Source of the DNA: Alphaproteobacteria bacterium
GTDB lineage: Bacteria; Pseudomonadota; Alphaproteobacteria; JAJFFI01
NCBI GenBank assembly: GCA_030066595.1
Contig: JASJBI010000008.1
Location: forward strand, 1-64,000
DNA length: 64,000 nucleotides
Reading direction: 5' to 3'
The first letter of the stretch is position 1. Every line of letters begins with the position of its first letter. The notes under the pieces are model-generated. The model ran no database searches. It saw only the letters and a list, made by a program, of their open reading frames with translations, and was not told where the DNA came from. Below are positions 45,700-55,905 of the stretch, piece by piece. The position numbers and the translations under genes are program-made.

Positions 45700-46239
45700 T
45701 TAGTCCAGCCGCAGGAACGTCAGGCGGCGGAGGTCCGCGCGTGTCCAGAGGGACAGGCCGCCTTGGTCGTCCAAAGTCTCCAGCGCGATGATCGCGTCCG
45801 GATCTTCGAACGTCACCCGCGCCCGCGCGCCCGCCGCCTCGGTGGCCTCGAGGATCACGTAATCCAGGAACTGCTCTTCCTGCTGGCTCGAGAGCTGTCC
45901 CTTGAAGCCGCGCCGGTGCATGCGCACGTGAAACGACTTGCCTGCCAGTTCGGGCGCCCATTCCTCGGCAATCTTTCGGGCCCGCTCTTCGAACTCTTCC
46001 GGCGAGCGAAAGATGAACAGCCGTTGCGCCGGGGCGACACGGCCGATCGCCTCCAGATCGTCCGGATGGGCCGCCACATGGGCGGCCAGGTCATCGACGA
46101 AGTTGTCCAGGCTGGGCACGTCGAGGGTCAGCACGTTGTAGTAGTGCGTGCGGCGCACCCGGCCGAAGGTCTCGAGGATCTTGCAGGCCTTGGCGAAGTC
46201 CTGTTCGCGAACCGTGGCGATGACGTTCCAGACATGCAT
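45700..46239 (-). CDS. Stand-alone THUMP-like domain protein
   Basis: 179 residues from the ATG at 46237-46239 (an upstream in-frame start at 46377 overlaps pepA). The N-terminal half HVWNVIATVREQDFAKACKIL...RRTHYYNVLTLDV and the C-terminal half SFHVRMHRRGFKGQLSS...EEQFLDYVILEAT...ITFEDPDAIIALE fit a ferredoxin-like plus THUMP arrangement as in Tan1-type tRNA-binding proteins. No methyltransferase or other catalytic domain is attached. It sits between pepA and holC. Function is not established; RNA binding is inferred. Confidence 0.72.
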   Translation of the reverse strand: MHVWNVIATVREQDFAKACKILETFGRVRRTHYYNVLTLDVPSLDNFVDDLAAHVAAHPDDLEAIGRVAPAQRLFIFRSPEEFEERARKIAEEWAPELAGKSFHVRMHRRGFKGQLSSQQEEQFLDYVILEATEAAGARARVTFEDPDAIIALETLDDQGGLSLWTRADLRRLTFLRLD

Positions 46240-46280
46240 GGGCACCAAGGCGCGGCCGCGTCCAAAGAATGCGGATCGGG

Positions 46281-47798
46281 CTAGGCCTCCCAGTTGTCCG
46301 CGAGATAGCGATCCAGCAAACGAACCCCGAAGGCCGTGCCACCCTTGGGCACCGTGGGCTTGTCCTTCTTCGACCACGTGGTCCCGGCGATGTCGAGATG
46401 CGCCCAGCTGACCTTGTTGACGAAACGCTGCAGGAACTGGGCCGCGGTGATGCTGCCGGCGCTGCGGTTGCCGATGTTCTTGACGTCCGCCGCGTCGGTG
46501 TCGATCAGCTTGTCATAGGCGTCGGACAGGGGCATGCGCCAGACCAGCTCGTCCACCGCCTTGCCCGCGGCGGTGAGCTTCTCGGCCAGCTCGTCGCTGT
46601 TCGAGAACAGCCCCGCGTGCTCCTCGCCCAGGCTGATGATGATTGCGCCGGTCAGCGTCGCCAGGTCGACCATGACCTCCGGCTTGAACCGGTCCTGGCA
46701 GTACCACAAGACGTCGGCGAGCACGAGCCGCCCCTCGGCGTCCGTGTTCAGCACCTCGATGGTCTGTCCCGACATGGACGTCACGATGTCGCCCGGGCGC
46801 TGCGCGGTGCCCGAGGGCATGTTCTCGACCAGGCCGACCAGGCCAACCACGTCGACCTTCGCCTTGCGGCTGGCCAGCGCTTTCATCAGCCCGATGACCA
46901 CGCCGGCGCCGCCCATGTCCCACTTCATGTCCTCCATGCCGGCCGAAGGCTTGATGGAAATGCCGCCGGTATCGAAGGTCACACCCTTGCCGATAAAGGC
47001 GATCGGCGCATGGCCTGCCTTCTTGCCGCGCGCGGCGCCTCGCCACTGCATGACCACAAACCGCGGCTCGTGCGCGCTCCCCTGGCCGACGCCGAGGAAC
47101 GCGTTCATGCCGAGCTTCTTCATCTCCTTGACGCCCAGCACCTCGACTTCGACGCCGAGTTCGCTGAGCGTTCTGGCTTCCTTGGCCAGCGTCTCGGGAT
47201 AGATCACGTTGGCGGGTTCGGACACCAGGTCGCGGGTCATGAAGACACCTGCCGCGACGCCGGCCAGCGGAGCGTAGGCCTTGCGCGCTTCGGGCGGTTT
47301 GGCGACCAACAGCTTGAGCGTCTTGAGGCTCGGCTTCTTCTCGGCGCTCTCTTTGGTCCTGTACTTGTCGAAGCGATACGACCGTAAGAGCGCGCCGAAC
47401 GCGAAGTTGGCGGCCATGCCCGCGGACGGGACCGCCGGGCCTTCCAGCTCATCGATCATCACCGCCGCAGACTTGGAGCCGGCACTGTTGAGATGCGCAA
47501 GCGTGGCCCCGCCAAGCCGCTCCGCCTGGGCTTCGTCGAGCTTTTTGGGATCGCCGAGCCCCAGCAGAACGATGCGCTCGTTCTCCAGCCGTGCGGGCGC
47601 GAGTATGCTGAGCAGCTCCTCTTTCTTGCCCTTGAAACGACTGGCCTCCATGGCCCGGCTCAGCATGCCGCCGGTTTTCTTGTCGAGGTCCGCGCCCGTG
47701 GCCGTCAGCTTTCGGCCCTCCAAGACCCCGATCACCAAGGTCCCCGTGCTCGGCAAGGTCGGCCCGGAAAAACTGATGTTCACGCTAGCTGAGGTCAT
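46281..47798 (-). CDS. pepA: Cytosol (leucyl) aminopeptidase
   Basis: 505 residues, M17 family. The C-terminal catalytic domain shows GKGVTFDTGGISIKPSAGMEDMKWDMGGAG, NTDAEGRLVLAD and ADVKNIGNRSAGSITAAQFL, with both metal ligands and the catalytic Lys and Arg in place. Removes N-terminal residues from peptides; some homologues bind DNA. Divergent from lptF with 215 bp between. Confidence 0.97.
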   Translation of the reverse strand: MTSASVNISFSGPTLPSTGTLVIGVLEGRKLTATGADLDKKTGGMLSRAMEASRFKGKKEELLSILAPARLENERIVLLGLGDPKKLDEAQAERLGGATLAHLNSAGSKSAAVMIDELEGPAVPSAGMAANFAFGALLRSYRFDKYRTKESAEKKPSLKTLKLLVAKPPEARKAYAPLAGVAAGVFMTRDLVSEPANVIYPETLAKEARTLSELGVEVEVLGVKEMKKLGMNAFLGVGQGSAHEPRFVVMQWRGAARGKKAGHAPIAFIGKGVTFDTGGISIKPSAGMEDMKWDMGGAGVVIGLMKALASRKAKVDVVGLVGLVENMPSGTAQRPGDIVTSMSGQTIEVLNTDAEGRLVLADVLWYCQDRFKPEVMVDLATLTGAIIISLGEEHAGLFSNSDELAEKLTAAGKAVDELVWRMPLSDAYDKLIDTDAADVKNIGNRSAGSITAAQFLQRFVNKVSWAHLDIAGTTWSKKDKPTVPKGGTAFGVRLLDRYLADNWEA

Positions 47799-48013
47799 TG
47801 CCGCTACTCGCTCAAACTGCTGGGATTGTTCGGGCCGATTCGCCGGCCGACAGGCCCCGTGCCCAAGACGGCTCAGGGTTTAGGGCAAAGCCGCCTTGTG
47901 CGCAAGGACGGCGGCCGGGCGCTTGCGGGCGTTCCAGGCGCTCGCGAACCTGTTTGAGCCCAGGCGCTTGAAATCTTTTGTGGCCCGGCATCGCCTGCGG
48001 CTATAACAGCTCC

Positions 48014-49144
48014 ATGCGGGGAATGAATCGATACATCTTCCGCCAAATCGGCATCAGCGTTCTGTTCGTGGCGGTGGCCCTCACCGTCGCCATTTGGCTG
48101 ACCCAGTCGCTGCAGTATGTGGACTACATCGTGAATCGGGGCCTGTCACTGGCAACGTTCCTGTATTTCACGATGCTGCTGATGCCGTCGTTGCTGGTCA
48201 TCATCCTGCCGATGGCGCTCTTCATATCGGTTCTGTTCATCTACAATCGGATGACGGTGGACCGGGAGCTCGTCGTGATGCGGGCTGCCGGATTGAGCCC
48301 GTTCCAGCTCTCGAACCCTGCCATGACCATCGCCATGCTGGTGACCCTGGCCGGCTACAGCTTCAATCTCTATTTCCTGCCGGTGACATTCCGCACCTTC
48401 AAGGATCTGGAGTCGGCATTCCGCACGGACCTGGCCGGGATCATTCTGCAGGAAGGCAAGTTCAACACTATCTCCGACACCTTCACCGTCTATGTGCGCG
48501 AGCGGGAGTCGAGCGGGGAGTTGCGCGGCATCCTGGCCCATGACAGTCGGACTAAGGAAAGACCGATCACCTATATGGCCGAGCGCGGCGCCCTGGTCTC
48601 CTCGGTGACCGGACCGCGCGTGCTGCTGGTTAAGGGACTGCGCCAGGAGGTCGACCGGAAGACCGGACGCACCACCATGCTGTCCTTTGAGCGAAACACG
48701 GTGGACCTCAGCATCTTTAGCCGGGCCGGGCAACGCAGCTATCGGGAGCCGGCGGAGCGCTTCCTGCACGAGCTGTTCTGGCCGGGCGACTCCCGATCCG
48801 AGCAGCACTACCGTGACAAACTCAGGGCCGAGGGGCACCAGCGCCTCGTCTCCCCGCTGCTGTCGCTGACCTTCACTCTGATCTGCCTGGCTGCGCTGTT
48901 GTCGGGCGACTTCGACCGCAAGGGCCAGACCCGTCGTGTGCTGACCGCGCTGGCGCTGGTGGTGCTCATACAGGCGGCCAGCTTCGGCCTGTTCAATCTG
49001 GCGGCAAAGGAGCCGCTGGTCACCCCGCTGATGTATCTCAACGCTATAGCGCCGGGACTGGCGGCATTCTTCGTGCTGGTCAAAGATCCCGGATGGCTTA
49101 CCCGTAGGCGAATGCGGGATACCCCTGCGGCCGCCGCGACCTGA
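48014..49144 (+). CDS. lptF: LPS export permease LptF
   Basis: 376 residues from ATG 48014 (ATG 48023 is an alternative). Membrane subunit of the LptB2FG ABC transporter that lifts LPS from the inner membrane. N-terminal membrane pair with NRYIFRQI, LLMPSLLVIILPMALFISVLFIYNRMTVDRELVVMRAAGLS, then a periplasmic beta-jellyroll and four C-terminal segments. It opens the operon lptF-lptG-lptD-surA-pdxA-rsmA. Confidence 0.95.
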   Translation: MRGMNRYIFRQIGISVLFVAVALTVAIWLTQSLQYVDYIVNRGLSLATFLYFTMLLMPSLLVIILPMALFISVLFIYNRMTVDRELVVMRAAGLSPFQLSNPAMTIAMLVTLAGYSFNLYFLPVTFRTFKDLESAFRTDLAGIILQEGKFNTISDTFTVYVRERESSGELRGILAHDSRTKERPITYMAERGALVSSVTGPRVLLVKGLRQEVDRKTGRTTMLSFERNTVDLSIFSRAGQRSYREPAERFLHELFWPGDSRSEQHYRDKLRAEGHQRLVSPLLSLTFTLICLAALLSGDFDRKGQTRRVLTALALVVLIQAASFGLFNLAAKEPLVTPLMYLNAIAPGLAAFFVLVKDPGWLTRRRMRDTPAAAAT

Positions 49145-49161
49145 CGGGAGTCGGAGAAGGA

Positions 49162-50265
49162 ATGGCGCACCGTCTTTCATCCACGACTCTGCGGTACATC
49201 GCCCGCCAGTACACGCTGTCCTTCGCCGGGGTGTTCGGCCTGTTCGTCTCCATTGTCTTTCTGATCGATACCATCGAGCTCTTGCGGCGCGCCTCGGGCA
49301 AGGAGAATGTCAGTTTGAGCACCGTGCTCGAGATGGCGCTCTTCAAACTGCCCCATATGGCGCAGGAACTGTTGCCCTTTGCGATCCTGTTCGGCGCCAT
49401 GCTGGCGTTCTGGCGGCTGAACCGGAACAGCGAGCTGATCGCGATCCGCGCCTTCGGCGTTTCCGTCTGGCAGTTCCTGTTCCCCATCCTCGTGATCACC
49501 GCGTTGATCGGCGGGTTCAAGCTTGCGGTCTTCAATCCGCTGGCGGCGACGCTGGTCGCCAAATTCGAACAGATCGAGGGCAAATACCTGCGCTACCGGC
49601 AGAGCGTGCTGGCGATCTCCAAGACTGGGCTGTGGCTGAGGCAGAACAATCCGGACGGACAGGCGGTGATCCATGCGTCCGCTGTCTCGCGGGACGGCTT
49701 CGAGCTGACGGACACGATCGTCTTTTTCTATGAAGGAGAAGACAAGTTCGTTCGCCGCGCGGATGCCGGATCGGCCCGGCTGATGCCGGGTTACTGGGAG
49801 CTCCAGAACGTCTGGCTGACCAGTCGCGAAGAGCCGGAGGCCCGGTTCGTCGAGGACTATCAGGTGCCCACGGAACTGACGCTCGACAAGATCCAAGAGA
49901 GTTTCGCGTCGCCCAAGACGATTTCCTTTTGGCAGCTGCCTCAGTTCATCCGCGTGCTCGATGAGACGGGTTTCTCGACCATTCGACACCGGCTGCACTT
50001 CCATGCCCTGCTGGCCGAGCCTCTCTTGCTGTGCGCGATGACCTTGATCGCCGCCGTGTTTTCGCTGCGCCACAACCGACGGACCGGCGGCTTCATCGCG
50101 GTCGCCGGCGGCGTGAGCGCGGGCTTTCTGCTCTATTTCCTGACCGACGTGGTGTCCGCCCTGGGGCTGTCGGCAGCGGTCCCGATTGCGTTGGCGGCCT
50201 GGACACCGGCGCTGGCCAGCACCCTTCTCGGTCTTTCCATGCTGTTCCATCTGGAAGACGGTTAG
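49162..50265 (+). CDS. lptG: LPS export permease LptG
   Basis: 367 residues, partner of LptF: TTLRYIARQYTLSFAGVF, LLPFAILFGAMLAFWRLNRNSELIAIRAFGVS and the periplasmic domain with AISKTGLWLRQ, then the C-terminal segments ending LSMLFHLEDG. 17 bp after lptF. Confidence 0.95.
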   Translation: MAHRLSSTTLRYIARQYTLSFAGVFGLFVSIVFLIDTIELLRRASGKENVSLSTVLEMALFKLPHMAQELLPFAILFGAMLAFWRLNRNSELIAIRAFGVSVWQFLFPILVITALIGGFKLAVFNPLAATLVAKFEQIEGKYLRYRQSVLAISKTGLWLRQNNPDGQAVIHASAVSRDGFELTDTIVFFYEGEDKFVRRADAGSARLMPGYWELQNVWLTSREEPEARFVEDYQVPTELTLDKIQESFASPKTISFWQLPQFIRVLDETGFSTIRHRLHFHALLAEPLLLCAMTLIAAVFSLRHNRRTGGFIAVAGGVSAGFLLYFLTDVVSALGLSAAVPIALAAWTPALASTLLGLSMLFHLEDG

Positions 50266-50270
50266 CGACC

Positions 50271-52469
50271 ATGCGGGGGGGGGTCTGGGCCGTCTGTCTC
50301 GCTGGGTTCTTGCTGCTTTGGGCGGCTTGGCCGGTCGCGGCACAAACCTCCAAGATCGGAGACAGCCCGGTCCTGTTGACCGCCGACGAGATGTCCTTCG
50401 ACCGCGGCACCGGGATCGTAACGGCCAAAGGCAACGTAGAGATCTCGCAGGGCCTGCGGGTGCTCAAGGCGGATCAGCTCAGCTACAACCAGAACACCCG
50501 CGTGGTGAAAGCAAGGGGCAATGTCAGCCTGCTGGAGCCGACGGGCGAGGTGATCTTCACCGAAAGCGTCGAGCTCTCGGACGATCTGCGGGAAGGCGTG
50601 ATCGACAACATCCGTGTGCTGTTCCCGGATCAGTCGCGCTTCGCGGCGAACGGCGCCGTGCGGACCGGCGGCAACCGGACGGACATGCGCAAGGCGGTGT
50701 TCTCGCCCTGCCGCTTGTGCGAGGACGACCCGACCAAACCGCCGCTGTGGCAGATCAAGGCAAACCGGATCGTGCACGATCAGGCCGAGCAGACGGTCTC
50801 GTACGAGGACGCCAGCATGGAGCTGTTCGGCGTGCCGGTCTCCTACACCCCGGTCTTCTGGCATCCCGACCCGACCGTAAAGCGAAAGAGTGGTCTGCTG
50901 GCGCCCGTGTTCGGAACCGATGCAAACCTGGGGTTCACCGCGCGTCCGAAGTATTTCGTTGTGCTGTCGGATGACTGGGACGCGACCCTCTCGCCGATCT
51001 TCGCGACTAAGGACCGGCCCGTGGCGGCCGGCGAGCTGCGGCACCGGTTCCGCAACGGAACACTGGAGGCCGAGGGCAGTATCACCCGGGCGAAGAAGCG
51101 GGACCGAAGCGGCGACGAGCTGGGGACCGACATTACGCGCGGACATGTCTTCGGCAAGGCCCGATACGATATCGACCAAACCTGGCGGTTGGCGCTGGAC
51201 GGCGCGCTGAGCTCGGACGACACCTATCTGCGGCGCTACAACATCTCGAGGGCTCGCACGCTGACCGGTCCGTCGGCGCGCGCCGACGTTCTGGTCAGCC
51301 AGGCAAAATTGGAAGGTTTCATGGGCCGGAACTACGCCTTGGCCCGAACCATCCATTTCCAAGGACTGCGGGAGGAGGACATTCAGGAGAACACCGCATT
51401 CCCTCTGCCGTTCCTCGAGTACAGCCATGTCAGCCAGCCCTTGCCGTGGATCGGTGGACGCCTGACCTTTGACGGCAGCATCCTCAATCTGTTCCGCCAG
51501 GAAGGCGTCAACAGCCGACGGTTCTCGGCCATTGCCGGCTGGGAAAGGCGTCTGGTCGGACCGTTCGGCAGCCTGTTCACGCTGTCGGGGAGCATGGAGG
51601 GGGATCTCTACTCGGTGACCGACGTCGCCCAGGGCGACGTCGCCGAGAACTTCAACGGCGTGGTCGCCCGCTTCTACCCACAGGCGATCTTCGACTGGCG
51701 GTTTCCGCTGGTCCGCGAGCTGGGCAACGTACGTCACCTGATCGAACCACGGGTGGCGCTCGCCGTGGCGCCCAACGGGGTCAACGATGCCAGGATCCCC
51801 AACGAGGACAGCCAGGACTTCGAGTTCGACGACACCAATCTGTTCGCCCCGAACCGGTTCACCGGGCTGGATCGCGTCGACGACAGCCAGCGTCTGACCT
51901 ACGGCGTCCGCACGGCGTTCTATGGCGATGCTGGCGGACAGACCGAGATTTTTGTCGGGCAGAGCTTCCGTTTCCGCAATGACGATACCTTCAATCCGGG
52001 ACAGGGCATCGGCGACGACTTCTCGGATGTCGTCGGCCGCGTGACGATCGAGCCGTCAGAATATCTGGATCTGAACTTCCGGTTCCGGCTGGATCGGGAG
52101 GAGGCCATCCTGCGCCGAAGCCTGGTGAGCATGAGCGCCGGCCCGCAGGCCTTCAAGGTGTCCGCCAACTACCTTTTCTTCGACGAGGACACGGATCTCG
52201 CCGAATTCGACAATCGTGAGGAGGTTTCCGGGGGGATCGTTGCGCAAGTCACCGAGAACTGGTCCGCGTCGGCGCGCACGACCTATGACTTGTCGCCCCG
52301 GGGCGGGCCGCTGCAGTATGGCGGCGGCGTCACTTACCGGGACGAGTGCCTGGTGGTCTCGTTGGACTTTGCACGGAACTTCACCAATGATCGAGACCTC
52401 AAGTCTTCGACCGAGGTGTTTGTCCGGGTGGCGTTCAAGTATCTCGGCGAGATCGGTACCAGCAACTAG
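50271..52469 (+). CDS. lptD: LPS-assembly outer-membrane protein LptD
   Basis: 732 residues from ATG 50271, 5 bp after lptG. Signal peptide (ends WPVAAQ), then an OstA-like N-terminal part (LLTADEMSFDRGTGIVTAKGNVEI...LKADQLSYN) and an outer-membrane barrel. Cys pairs SPCRLCEDD and the single late Cys in YRDECLVVSLDF fit the disulfides that LptD needs. A run of nine G (50275-50283) sits in codons 2 to 5. Confidence 0.95.
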   Translation: MRGGVWAVCLAGFLLLWAAWPVAAQTSKIGDSPVLLTADEMSFDRGTGIVTAKGNVEISQGLRVLKADQLSYNQNTRVVKARGNVSLLEPTGEVIFTESVELSDDLREGVIDNIRVLFPDQSRFAANGAVRTGGNRTDMRKAVFSPCRLCEDDPTKPPLWQIKANRIVHDQAEQTVSYEDASMELFGVPVSYTPVFWHPDPTVKRKSGLLAPVFGTDANLGFTARPKYFVVLSDDWDATLSPIFATKDRPVAAGELRHRFRNGTLEAEGSITRAKKRDRSGDELGTDITRGHVFGKARYDIDQTWRLALDGALSSDDTYLRRYNISRARTLTGPSARADVLVSQAKLEGFMGRNYALARTIHFQGLREEDIQENTAFPLPFLEYSHVSQPLPWIGGRLTFDGSILNLFRQEGVNSRRFSAIAGWERRLVGPFGSLFTLSGSMEGDLYSVTDVAQGDVAENFNGVVARFYPQAIFDWRFPLVRELGNVRHLIEPRVALAVAPNGVNDARIPNEDSQDFEFDDTNLFAPNRFTGLDRVDDSQRLTYGVRTAFYGDAGGQTEIFVGQSFRFRNDDTFNPGQGIGDDFSDVVGRVTIEPSEYLDLNFRFRLDREEAILRRSLVSMSAGPQAFKVSANYLFFDEDTDLAEFDNREEVSGGIVAQVTENWSASARTTYDLSPRGGPLQYGGGVTYRDECLVVSLDFARNFTNDRDLKSSTEVFVRVAFKYLGEIGTSN

Positions 52470-52601
52470 GACTCCGGGGGACGGCCGCGGTCGGCGGGCA
52501 GGTCGCTTGCTGCGTTGCACCTGACCGGACCCCAGGTATATAAAAAAAGGGTAGGTGTTTCCTGCCGCCCCGCGGCGGGCGGGATCTGAGACTGAGGGGT
52601 A

Positions 52602-53885
52602 ATGAGGTACCTTGTGGCATTGTCGATGGGGCTGGCGCTGGTCCTGACGCCACTTTCGGTCGATCGGGCCGATGTGGGACGCCCGGCCTACGCGCAGGAT
52701 ATCCAGCGCATCGCAGCCATCGTCAACGAAGACGTGATCTCGATGTACGATCTGGTCTCGCGGCTGCGCCTTGTCGTGGTGACGTCGCGCCTGCCCGACA
52801 CGGCCGAAACGCGCCGGCGACTGGTGCCTCAGGTCTTGCGCAGCCTGATCGACGAACAACTGCAGCTGCAGGAGGCCAAGCGGCTCAACCTGACGGTCGG
52901 CCAACAGGAGATCGACCGGGCGATCGCCACGCTGGAAAAACAGAACAACCTGGCGCCGGGCACGTTTGGCGATTTCCTGGCTCAGGCCAATCTGGAGAAG
53001 AGCACCGTCGTAGCCCAGCTGCGGGCCAATTTCGCCTGGCAGAAGGTGGTTGCCCAGCGGGTCCGCCCGCGGGTCCGGGTCAGCGACGAGGAAATCGATG
53101 AAGTGTTGCGCCAGGTTTCGCGCAATCAGAGCCGCCTGCAATTCCAGTTCTCGGAGATCTTCCTGTCCGTCGACACCCCCGACCAAGAGGTCTCCGTGCG
53201 CGACACCGCGCAGCGGCTCAGCCAGCAGATCCGGGATGGAGCCAGTTTCGGGGTGCTCGCGCGGCAATTCTCGCAGAGCGCGTCGGCGAGCGTGGACGGC
53301 GATGTTGGCTGGGTCGAGCAGAGCCAGCTACAGGATGAGCTGGCGCAGGCGCTCGCGAGCATGGGGCCGGGCCAGGTGTCTGATCCCATTCGCACCCGAT
53401 CGGGGTTCTACATCCTGCGCTTGGCCAACCGGCGCTCGATACAGGCAGGGCCCAATACGGAACTTTCGGTCACCCTGCACCAGATCCACATCAAGCACGC
53501 CGAGGGCGCCTCTGCGGACGACATCCTCGCCCAGAAGAAACTGGCCGATTCGATCAGCGAAACGGCCAAGAGCTGCGCCGACATGGCCAAGCTGGGCCAG
53601 GAGCCCGGCGTAACCACCAGCGCCGGGCCGATCAAGGTCAAGGTCGCGGAGCTGGCCGAAGAAATCCGGCCCTATGCGGAGGAGCTGAGCCTCGGCCGGG
53701 CAAGCCCGGCGATCTCCAAGGATGACGGGATCAGCGTGATCATGGTGTGCGAGCGGGACACCCCGGCAAATCTGCCCCAACGCAACGAAGTGCGCCAGAA
53801 GCTGGCGCGCGAACGCTTGAACGTGCTGATGCGCCGCTATCTGCGCGATCTGCGTCTGGGCGCATTCTTGGAAGTACGGGTCTGA
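52602..53885 (+). CDS. surA: Peptidyl-prolyl isomerase SurA
   Basis: 427 residues from ATG 52602 (GAGGGGT upstream). Signal peptide, then the SurA N-domain (IAAIVNEDVISMYDLVSRLRLVV...LRSLIDEQLQLQEAKRLNL) and a parvulin domain near residues 185-290 (QFSEIFLSVD...FGVLARQFSQSASASVDGDVGWV...PIRTRSGFYILRL). Second, weaker parvulin-like repeat (VTLHQIHIKHAE). Chaperones outer-membrane proteins such as LptD. 132 bp after lptD, so it may have its own promoter in the A-rich stretch near 52540. Confidence 0.93.
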   Translation: MRYLVALSMGLALVLTPLSVDRADVGRPAYAQDIQRIAAIVNEDVISMYDLVSRLRLVVVTSRLPDTAETRRRLVPQVLRSLIDEQLQLQEAKRLNLTVGQQEIDRAIATLEKQNNLAPGTFGDFLAQANLEKSTVVAQLRANFAWQKVVAQRVRPRVRVSDEEIDEVLRQVSRNQSRLQFQFSEIFLSVDTPDQEVSVRDTAQRLSQQIRDGASFGVLARQFSQSASASVDGDVGWVEQSQLQDELAQALASMGPGQVSDPIRTRSGFYILRLANRRSIQAGPNTELSVTLHQIHIKHAEGASADDILAQKKLADSISETAKSCADMAKLGQEPGVTTSAGPIKVKVAELAEEIRPYAEELSLGRASPAISKDDGISVIMVCERDTPANLPQRNEVRQKLARERLNVLMRRYLRDLRLGAFLEVRV

Positions 53886-53911
53886 CACCGCCCGCGCCCG
53901 AAAATCCGGAC

Positions 53912-54946
53912 ATGAGCGGCGCGTCCGCCCTACCCCTTGCCCTGACCATGGGCGAACCCGCCGGTGTCGGCGGGGAGCTCGCCCTGAAGGTCTGGCGGGC
54001 GCATGAACGGATGGACATTCCCATCTTCTTCGCGATCGACGATCCGATGCGGCTCGAGGTCTTGGCACATCGGCTGGACGCCGATGTGCCGATCCGCGCC
54101 ATTGACCGGCCCGAGGAAGCCAGTGCGGTCTTCCAGGACGCGCTGCCGGTCCTGGTGCAGCCCTTGGCGACCGGCGTGACGCCGGGCGAGCCCGATGTGG
54201 CCAACGCCGAGGCAGTCATGCAGTCGATCGAGCGCGCGGTCGAGCTCACGGTCAACCATCGTGCCGGCGCGGTGGTCACCAATCCCGTGCACAAGGCGAC
54301 CCTGTATGAGGCAGGTTTCCGCCATCCGGGCCAGACCGAGTTCCTGGGCAAGCTGGCGGGCCGTGGCGCGCAGCCGGTGATGATGCTGGCCTGTCCGGGC
54401 CTGCGCGTCGTTCCGATCTCCACCCATCTCAGCCTCCGCAAGGCCATCAACGCCGTCAAGACCGAGCGTATCGTGAGCGCAGGCGCCATACTGCATCGTG
54501 CTTTGATCACGGACTTCGGGATTCCGCGGCCGCGGATCGCGGTGGCGGCGCTCAATCCCCATGCCGGCGAGAGCGGCACACTGGGCAAACAGGAGGTCGA
54601 GGTCATCGCCCCGGCGGTGGCCGAGCTTGCCGCAGCCGGGATCCGGGCCGACGGTCCGCATCCAGCGGACACGCTGTTCCATCCCTCGGCCCGCAAGCAG
54701 TTCGATGCCATTCTCTGCATGTATCACGATCAGGCCCTGATCCCGCTCAAGACGGTCGATTTCCAGAACGGGGTCAACATCACCCTGGGACTGCCCTTCG
54801 TGCGCACATCGCCGGATCACGGCACCGGCTTCGAGATTGCCGGGACCGGCCGGGCCAGTGCCACAAGCCTGGTGGCGGCGCTGACCATGGCAGCCACGAT
54901 CGTGGCGCACCGGGCCCGCGCCAGGGACCGGGAAAAGGTCGCCTGA
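53912..54946 (+). CDS. pdxA: 4-hydroxythreonine-4-phosphate dehydrogenase
   Basis: 344 residues from ATG 53912, 26 bp after surA. Works in pyridoxal phosphate synthesis. LALTMGEPAGVGGELALKVW, the metal-binding His in TNPVHKATLYEAGF and GQTEFLGKL, LNPHAGESGTLG, MYHDQALIPLKT and SPDHGTGFEIAGTG are all present. Confidence 0.96.
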   Translation: MSGASALPLALTMGEPAGVGGELALKVWRAHERMDIPIFFAIDDPMRLEVLAHRLDADVPIRAIDRPEEASAVFQDALPVLVQPLATGVTPGEPDVANAEAVMQSIERAVELTVNHRAGAVVTNPVHKATLYEAGFRHPGQTEFLGKLAGRGAQPVMMLACPGLRVVPISTHLSLRKAINAVKTERIVSAGAILHRALITDFGIPRPRIAVAALNPHAGESGTLGKQEVEVIAPAVAELAAAGIRADGPHPADTLFHPSARKQFDAILCMYHDQALIPLKTVDFQNGVNITLGLPFVRTSPDHGTGFEIAGTGRASATSLVAALTMAATIVAHRARARDREKVA

Positions 54947-54952
54947 GCGGAG

Positions 54953-55810
54953 ATGGCCGGGGGCGTCAGCGCGGGCGAACTGCCGCCGCTGCGCGAGGTG
55001 ATCGCCCGCTACGGTCTGGGCGCGCGACGCAGCCTGGGCCAGCACTTCCTGCTCGACGGCAACCTGACCCGCCGTATCGCCCGCGCGGCGGCCGATCTCG
55101 GCAGTTCCACGGTCCTGGAAGTGGGGCCGGGGCCGGGCGGCCTGACCCGCGCCCTCTTGGCCGAAGGCGCGGCCCGGGTGGTGGCGGTGGAAAAGGACGG
55201 CCGCTGCGTCGAGGCGCTCGCCGCATTGGCTGCGGTCTATCCCGGCCGGCTGCACATCGTCGAAGCGGACGCGGTCGAGGCGGACACGGTCGAGCTGGCC
55301 CGACGCTTCGGTACGGGTTCGCTGCGGATCGTCGCCAACCTGCCCTACAACGTGGCCACGCCGCTCCTCGTCGGATGGCTGGGACGGGCAGAGCACGTCG
55401 CCGAAATGGTGCTCATGTTCCAGAAGGAGGTGGCTCTGAGGCTCGCCGCCAAACCCGACACCCGCGACTACGGCCGGCTTTCGATCCTCAGCCAGTGGCG
55501 CTGCGAGGTCACGCGGCTGTTCGATGTGGCGGCGGACGCCTTCGTGCCCCCGCCCAAGGTCACGTCGACGGTGGTCCGGCTGGTGCCGCGGCCAGCCCCC
55601 CTGGCGCCCTGCGAGCGCAGAGATCTGGAACGGGTCACCGCCGCCGCCTTCGGTCAGCGCCGCAAGATGCTGCGCGCGAGCCTCAAGTCCCTGGGTTGCG
55701 ATCCCGGCCCGCTGCTCGCCGCGGCGGGCGTGGCGCCCGAGGCGCGCGCCGAGACGCTCACGGTGGCGGAGTTCTGCGCTCTGGCCCGGGCACTCGCAGC
55801 CGTTCAGTAG
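54953..55810 (+). CDS. rsmA: 16S rRNA dimethyladenosine transferase
   Basis: 285 residues. Dimethylates A1518/A1519 of 16S r[24 protein letters not shown] loop [16 protein letters not shown], catalytic [11 protein letters not shown] and [20 protein letters not shown]. Starts 6 bp after pdxA and ends the operon. Confidence 0.97.
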   Translation: MAGGVSAGELPPLREVIARYGLGARRSLGQHFLLDGNLTRRIARAAADLGSSTVLEVGPGPGGLTRALLAEGAARVVAVEKDGRCVEALAALAAVYPGRLHIVEADAVEADTVELARRFGTGSLRIVANLPYNVATPLLVGWLGRAEHVAEMVLMFQKEVALRLAAKPDTRDYGRLSILSQWRCEVTRLFDVAADAFVPPPKVTSTVVRLVPRPAPLAPCERRDLERVTAAAFGQRRKMLRASLKSLGCDPGPLLAAAGVAPEARAETLTVAEFCALARALAAVQ

Positions 55811-55905
55811 GCGCGGCCGTGGCCAGCGCCGCGCGGCGACTTGACGGTGCGCGCCGACCGGTGATTGAGTGGGGCGGTCGTCTCTTCTCTGCAGACGGAT
55901 CCCCC

